From Acidobacteriota bacterium (GTDB lineage: Bacteria; Acidobacteriota; Terriglobia; Acidiferrales; UBA7541): 64,000 nucleotides of DNA. The DNA lies in the NCBI GenBank assembly GCA_003154775.1, contig PMES01000077.1:57330-121329 (forward strand), in the 5' to 3' direction. This document shows, one piece after another, positions 60,948 to 64,000 of this stretch. The translations under genes were made by a program, and so were the position numbers. Within the stretch, counting starts at the first letter, position 1; each line of letters begins with the position of its first letter. The notes beneath the pieces were generated by a model. It made no database searches. It was not told the origin of the DNA and was given only the letters and a program-made list of their open reading frames with translations.

Positions 60948-61364
60948 ATGTTCTCCCACGCCGCCCTCAACGCCACGCTGAACGCCACCAGCGCTATTCT
61001 CCTCGCCTGTGGTTACGTCGCCATCCGCTCCGGCAAACGCGCCCTGCACAAAAAACTGATGCTCTCCGCCTTCACCGTCTCCACGGTCTTTCTCGTTTCC
61101 TACCTTGTTTATCACTACCGCGTGGGCCACGTCGCGTTCCAGGGCCACGGCTGGATTCGCCCCGTCTATTTCGCGCTGCTGCTCTCCCATACCGTCCTGG
61201 CCATCGTCATCGTTCCCCTAATCCTCATCACCCTCCGCCGCGCCTGGCTGGAACGCTTCGATAAGCATCGCCTCATCGCCCGATGGACCCTTCCGCTGTG
61301 GTTCTACGTCTGCGTCACCGGCGTCATCGTCTATTTCATGCTCTACCAGTTGTACTCCTACTAG
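60948..61364 (+). CDS. DUF420 family membrane protein (CtaM-like)
   Basis: A 138-residue protein with four hydrophobic helices. It has LNATSAILLACGYVAIRSGK, ALHKKLMLSAFTVSTVFLVS, YRVGHVAFQGHGWIRPVYF and RWTLPLWFYVCVTGVIVYFM. The repeated His residues at helix ends fit DUF420. Family members include CtaM, needed for heme-A oxidase activity in Bacillus/Staphylococcus. Its place after ctaA-ctaB supports an oxidase assembly role. Confidence 0.9.
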   Translation: MFSHAALNATLNATSAILLACGYVAIRSGKRALHKKLMLSAFTVSTVFLVSYLVYHYRVGHVAFQGHGWIRPVYFALLLSHTVLAIVIVPLILITLRRAWLERFDKHRLIARWTLPLWFYVCVTGVIVYFMLYQLYSY

Positions 61365-61523
61365 CAGACTTTAACGTAGATACGAGTCGGACAAACCAAA
61401 CCTGGCGAAGCAGTGTTTTTGTCGATAAGGCGATTCAGGAGGCGGCGTTCATCTTGGAGAGGATCGACGAGAGGTGCCCTGCGGCAACTCTGCCACCATG
61501 TCAGACAGCCAATTCCGAACCTA

Positions 61524-62279
61524 TTACCTCAAGAGGCGAATGACCACCAGGCTGATTAGTGCAAGCAAAATCCAAAGCAAGACATATATCTTCCGCAGAA
61601 GGCGGACTGTGGTGTGAAAGCCCCAGCGGCTGGAAACCTTTGGGTCGCGAAGCACTGCGAGCTGGCCCATCTGCGTTTCTGTGTAAAATTTGCGGTACCA
61701 GAATTGCGTGAGCGCCCTTCTCCAGGTTGCCTCGCTGGAGCGATTAAAAAAAGAATAGTCCTCTGCCTCAAAAAAAGAGGGGTCAAATCCGTTGCCGGGA
61801 TAATCCCTGACGGAAGCATGCTCCCTGACGATCTTGTCGTGGCACACGACAAAGAAAGTGTATAAATCGTGGGGCTGGTCTGTGGAGAATTCGCTGTCAT
61901 ACAAGTACCAAGTTGCAGAAAAAGGATTAGCCCCGTCGTTTCGAAGTGTGAGTAATTCCTCCAGCATTCGAAGAACGAACGTCGGCCCCGCAAACACTAG
62001 TTTTTCGCTTTCCGTCGTGATTTCAGTTTCTATAGTGGCGTCTTCGACCTCTATGCGTCAGTCAGCCAGTCGCTTGTAGACCTCGCCCACCGTGGTTGAA
62101 ATGTTCTCTGCCTTTCCATCTACTCGACGCCTTTGGGTCAGTGCCAGGTCTAGAACCTTCACGTCGAGCGAATACGCGGTGAAGCGGAAGCCCTCCCATT
62201 TTTGCTGGTTTGCAAGAGTACGCTTCATAGTGTTTACGCGCGCTGCAGTTCGCTGAGAGGCATATCCTGAAGAATCCAT
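61524..62279 (-). pseudogene. Unknown tail-anchored membrane protein interrupted by in-frame TGA
   Basis: One continuous minus-strand frame runs from ATG 62279 to the stop at 61524, broken only by TGA at 62060-62058. The first part (73 codons, MDSSGYASQRTAARVNTMKR...) and the second (RIEVEDATIETEITTESEKL..., about 177 codons) read on without a shift. The C-terminus is a membrane helix (IYVLLWILLALISLVVIRLL). The second part can start at GTG 61997. No family recognised. Possibilities are a nonsense mutation, two separate proteins, read-through, or a sequencing error. Confidence 0.55.
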
Positions 62280-62355
62280 TCTACGCTCGTTTGGCCGGGA
62301 GTAGTGGCGCGCAAGTAAGCGGTCTTCTTTTTCTCTTCTTTGAACTAGAATCGGA

Positions 62356-62820
62356 GTGAGGTTTGATTCAGTGCTTATCCTATTTGTGTTTCCAGTGTTG
62401 GCGGTTCTGGCTACCTTGTGGGGCGTTTACTACTCTCGCCAACAGTTGAAGGAAGCTAAGAGAATTCGAGAAGAGAATCATAAGCTATTCGATGATCAAC
62501 GCAGGGAAGACAATGCTTGGTCAGGGAAGTGCGCTCGTGCTTCCCAAGCACTCTGTGCTCTGGCTCCTCGATTTATCCAAGGCAGCGCCGGTCAACCAAG
62601 CGGATACGCACTAAGTATCTTGTTCCCCGACCCTAGTCTCCGTACTAGAGTGCTGAGTCATTTGATTGAGCACAAGGGTGGGCTTGATTATATCGCTCGT
62701 CCCCTTGACGTAAGTCAGTTGCGCTTGAACCCGCTGCGGGAACTGATCGATCTGGTCCTGAGCAGATTTGAGGAATTTAAAGCCAAAGACCCAGATATCG
62801 CCAAGAGGATGGGCCTGTGA
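62356..62820 (+). CDS. Unknown membrane-anchored protein
   Basis: A 154-residue protein from GTG 62356. An N-terminal helix (VLILFVFPVLAVLATLWGVY) is followed by a basic amphipathic helix (RQQLKEAKRIREENHKLFDD) and a soluble domain ending EEFKAKDPDIAKRMGL. No family recognised. It is transcribed away from the TGA-interrupted gene, with 76 bases between starts, so the two may share a regulatory region. Confidence 0.6.
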   Translation: MRFDSVLILFVFPVLAVLATLWGVYYSRQQLKEAKRIREENHKLFDDQRREDNAWSGKCARASQALCALAPRFIQGSAGQPSGYALSILFPDPSLRTRVLSHLIEHKGGLDYIARPLDVSQLRLNPLRELIDLVLSRFEEFKAKDPDIAKRMGL

Positions 62821-62883
62821 AAACATTCGATTCAAGATCCAACTCTTACAGTGCGAGCAGCCGGGTGTCGCACCCTTTGGTGT

Positions 62884-63063
62884 TTAAGGGTGCGGGTTTT
62901 CTCCTGCCTCTAGCTTTTTGCAAGTTTTTCTGTTACGTCGCTTGGGGAAGGGAAGCTCAAACCGCGGGCCATCGCCAAGGAGGACGTCCTTCCAAGTCTG
63001 TCGCTTCTCCTCAGCCAGCTCGCTGGATTGCTCTTTGGCCTCGTGCGATTGACGTTCAATCAT
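62884..63063 (-). CDS. Possible 59-residue charged protein
   Basis: A minus-strand frame from ATG 63063 (MIERQSHEAKEQSSELAEEK...) with GAGG seven bases upstream. It is rich in Lys, Glu and Arg and has a helical first half. The start site and biased composition suggest it may be real, but nothing supports a function. Confidence 0.35.
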   Translation of the reverse strand: MIERQSHEAKEQSSELAEEKRQTWKDVLLGDGPRFELPFPKRRNRKTCKKLEAGENPHP

Positions 63064-63151
63064 GAACATTCCTCAATCTCAATCTTAGGACCAGTCATCT
63101 GGCTTGTCATCCTAGTGTGCTCTTTTATACCTTCGTGTAAACTCGTGCTGC

Positions 63152-63799
63152 ATGAAACTCCTCCTCTTCGGCGCAACCGGTTCCGCAGGTGCAGCTGTCC
63201 TCGACGCTTGCCTTGGCGCGTCCGTCGTCGAGGAAGTGCGCGCCGTCACGCGCCGGCCGCTGATGCACACGAGTTCCAAGCTGCGCACCTTTCTGCACAA
63301 GGATTTTGTGAATTACGCAACGGTTGAGGAAGCCTTCCGCGGCGTGGATGCCTGTTTGTTTTGTCTGGGCGTTTCCGCCACGCAGGTTTCCAGAGAGGAG
63401 TACCGCAAGATCACCTACTCCTACACGCTGGCGGCGGCCCAGATGTTCAAATCCAAAAGCCCCGGCGCGGCCTTTCACTACATCAGCGGGCAGGGAACTC
63501 GCCCGGACAGCCGCATGTTCTGGTCGCGCGTGAAGGCGCAAACCGAGCACGACCTCATTGAACTTGTGGACGCTGTTTGCTGGCGCCCCGCCTTCATTGA
63601 CGCTCCACCTTCGCCCAGTCTGCCGAAAATCTACAAGACACTCTTCCCGCTCTTGCGCGTCCTCAAGCCGTTTCCGAGCCTCTACGTTTCTGGCACAGAC
63701 CTGGGCCGCGCCATGCTCCAGGCCACCCGGGAAAATCTGCGCAAGCGCATCATCGAAAACCGCGAAATCCGCCAAATCGCGGCCCGCGCCGATTTCTAA
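63152..63799 (+). CDS. NAD(P)-binding Rossmann-fold protein (atypical SDR, HTATIP2/NmrA-like)
   Basis: A 215-residue protein. It has the nucleotide-binding LLLFGATGSAGAAVLDACL at the N-terminus, a VTRRP stretch at the second strand, and VDACLFCLGVSATQVSREEY. AFHYISGQGT stands where SDRs have the catalytic Ser; the following YxxxK is replaced by WSRVKAQTEHDL. RPAFIDAPP is at the end of the core. Substrate unknown; activity as a reductase is uncertain. Confidence 0.8.
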   Translation: MKLLLFGATGSAGAAVLDACLGASVVEEVRAVTRRPLMHTSSKLRTFLHKDFVNYATVEEAFRGVDACLFCLGVSATQVSREEYRKITYSYTLAAAQMFKSKSPGAAFHYISGQGTRPDSRMFWSRVKAQTEHDLIELVDAVCWRPAFIDAPPSPSLPKIYKTLFPLLRVLKPFPSLYVSGTDLGRAMLQATRENLRKRIIENREIRQIAARADF

Positions 63800-63851
63800 G
63801 TCGCTTCGTCGGAGCTTATCCCATAAATACTTCGAGCGACCAACATGAGCA

Positions 63852-63872
63852 CCTCAGGGGTTAAAACCCCGA
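63852..63872 (+). repeat. CTCAGGGG half repeat
   Basis: CCTCAGGGGTTAAAACCCC, the first hairpin of the double-hairpin repeat without the second. Confidence 0.5.
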
Positions 63873-63931
63873 GTTTCCGTGGCTTTTCGGCACGGCTGAG
63901 CAGGCTGCGGGAAAAAGACCGGAAGAACTTT

Positions 63932-63995
63932 CTTCAGGGGCTAAAGCCCATTGGATTTAAGGGCTTTACGCCGGGGCTGAAGCCCCGGCCTCCTA
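63932..63995 (+). repeat. CTCAGGGGCT double-hairpin repeat
   Basis: CTTCAGGGGCTAAAGCCC, spacer, then GCCGGGGCTGAAGCCCCGGC and CTCCTAA. Near-exact inverse of the copies at 22838 and 57246. Confidence 0.7.
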
Positions 63996-64000
63996 AAGAA

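Overview
The window is high-GC chromosomal DNA from a Gram-negative bacterium, most likely an Acidobacteriota member. Supporting signs are LpxD (outer-membrane lipid A), meso-DAP recycling (Mpl), a BshC bacillithiol ligase, two M61 peptidases, ACE-like M2 and M16 peptidases, a full Ccm cytochrome c maturation set with heme A synthesis, frequent GTG/TTG starts, and many short palindromic intergenic repeats. The phylum call is inference; no rRNA or tRNA gene was recognised.

Layout. 1-1.5 kb: a decayed patch with an orphan HigA antitoxin beside a HigB relic, a small lipoprotein whose probable start is followed by a stop, and a frame-broken AbrB antitoxin. 1.5-5.5 kb: hrcA-grpE-dnaJ-rsmE heat-shock block, without dnaK. 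5.5-12.7 kb: frameshifted lepB, then carA, a repeat-flanked GIY-YIG nuclease gene, carB and a dapA-family gene. 12.7-20.7 kb: bshC, yjbQ, hemW, threonine aldolase, ACE-like peptidase, acyl-CoA dehydrogenase. 20.7-26.8 kb: an unknown membrane protein, meaB, mtnP, a PfkB kinase, mgtC, ldcA. 26.8-38.8 kb: mpl, M61 peptidase, plsC, lpxD, M16 peptidase, second M61 peptidase, and an unrecognised two-gene envelope operon. 38.8-48.2 kb: an unknown protein, murJ, xerD-like recombinase, CCA-adding-type enzyme, dnaE, accA. 48.6-57.1 kb: a ferredoxin-like protein, an unknown protein, and ccmE-F-H-I-like-x-A-B-C-D. 57.4-61.4 kb: hemH, ctaA, ctaB, DUF420/CtaM-like. 61.5-64 kb: unknown membrane proteins (one with an internal TGA) and a Rossmann oxidoreductase.

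Functional themes. Heme use dominates the right third: HemH makes heme, CcmA-F/H attach it to c-type cytochromes, CtaB/CtaA convert it to heme O and A, and the DUF420 protein probably helps oxidase assembly. Envelope work dominates the middle: LdcA and Mpl form a muropeptide recycling pair, while LpxD, PlsC and MurJ build lipid A, phospholipid and peptidoglycan. The CcmE here has Cys in place of the heme-binding His (C121-x3-Y125), and its CcmH partner is unusually Cys-rich.

Most interesting signal. A dispersed repeat whose arms start TGTCAT and end GATCTGCTTTT occurs as about 100-bp palindromes (19380, 43515, 49087), as lone arms, and once (8089-8464) as inverted arms framing a GIY-YIG nuclease gene between carA and carB. 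The gene's last codons and stop lie inside the right arm. This looks like a small mobile element with non-autonomous derivatives. Other leads are the coupled gene pair at 37.6-38.8 kb sharing an AGDCSxxQNGxGNxAS motif, and the TGA-interrupted gene at 61.5-62.3 kb.
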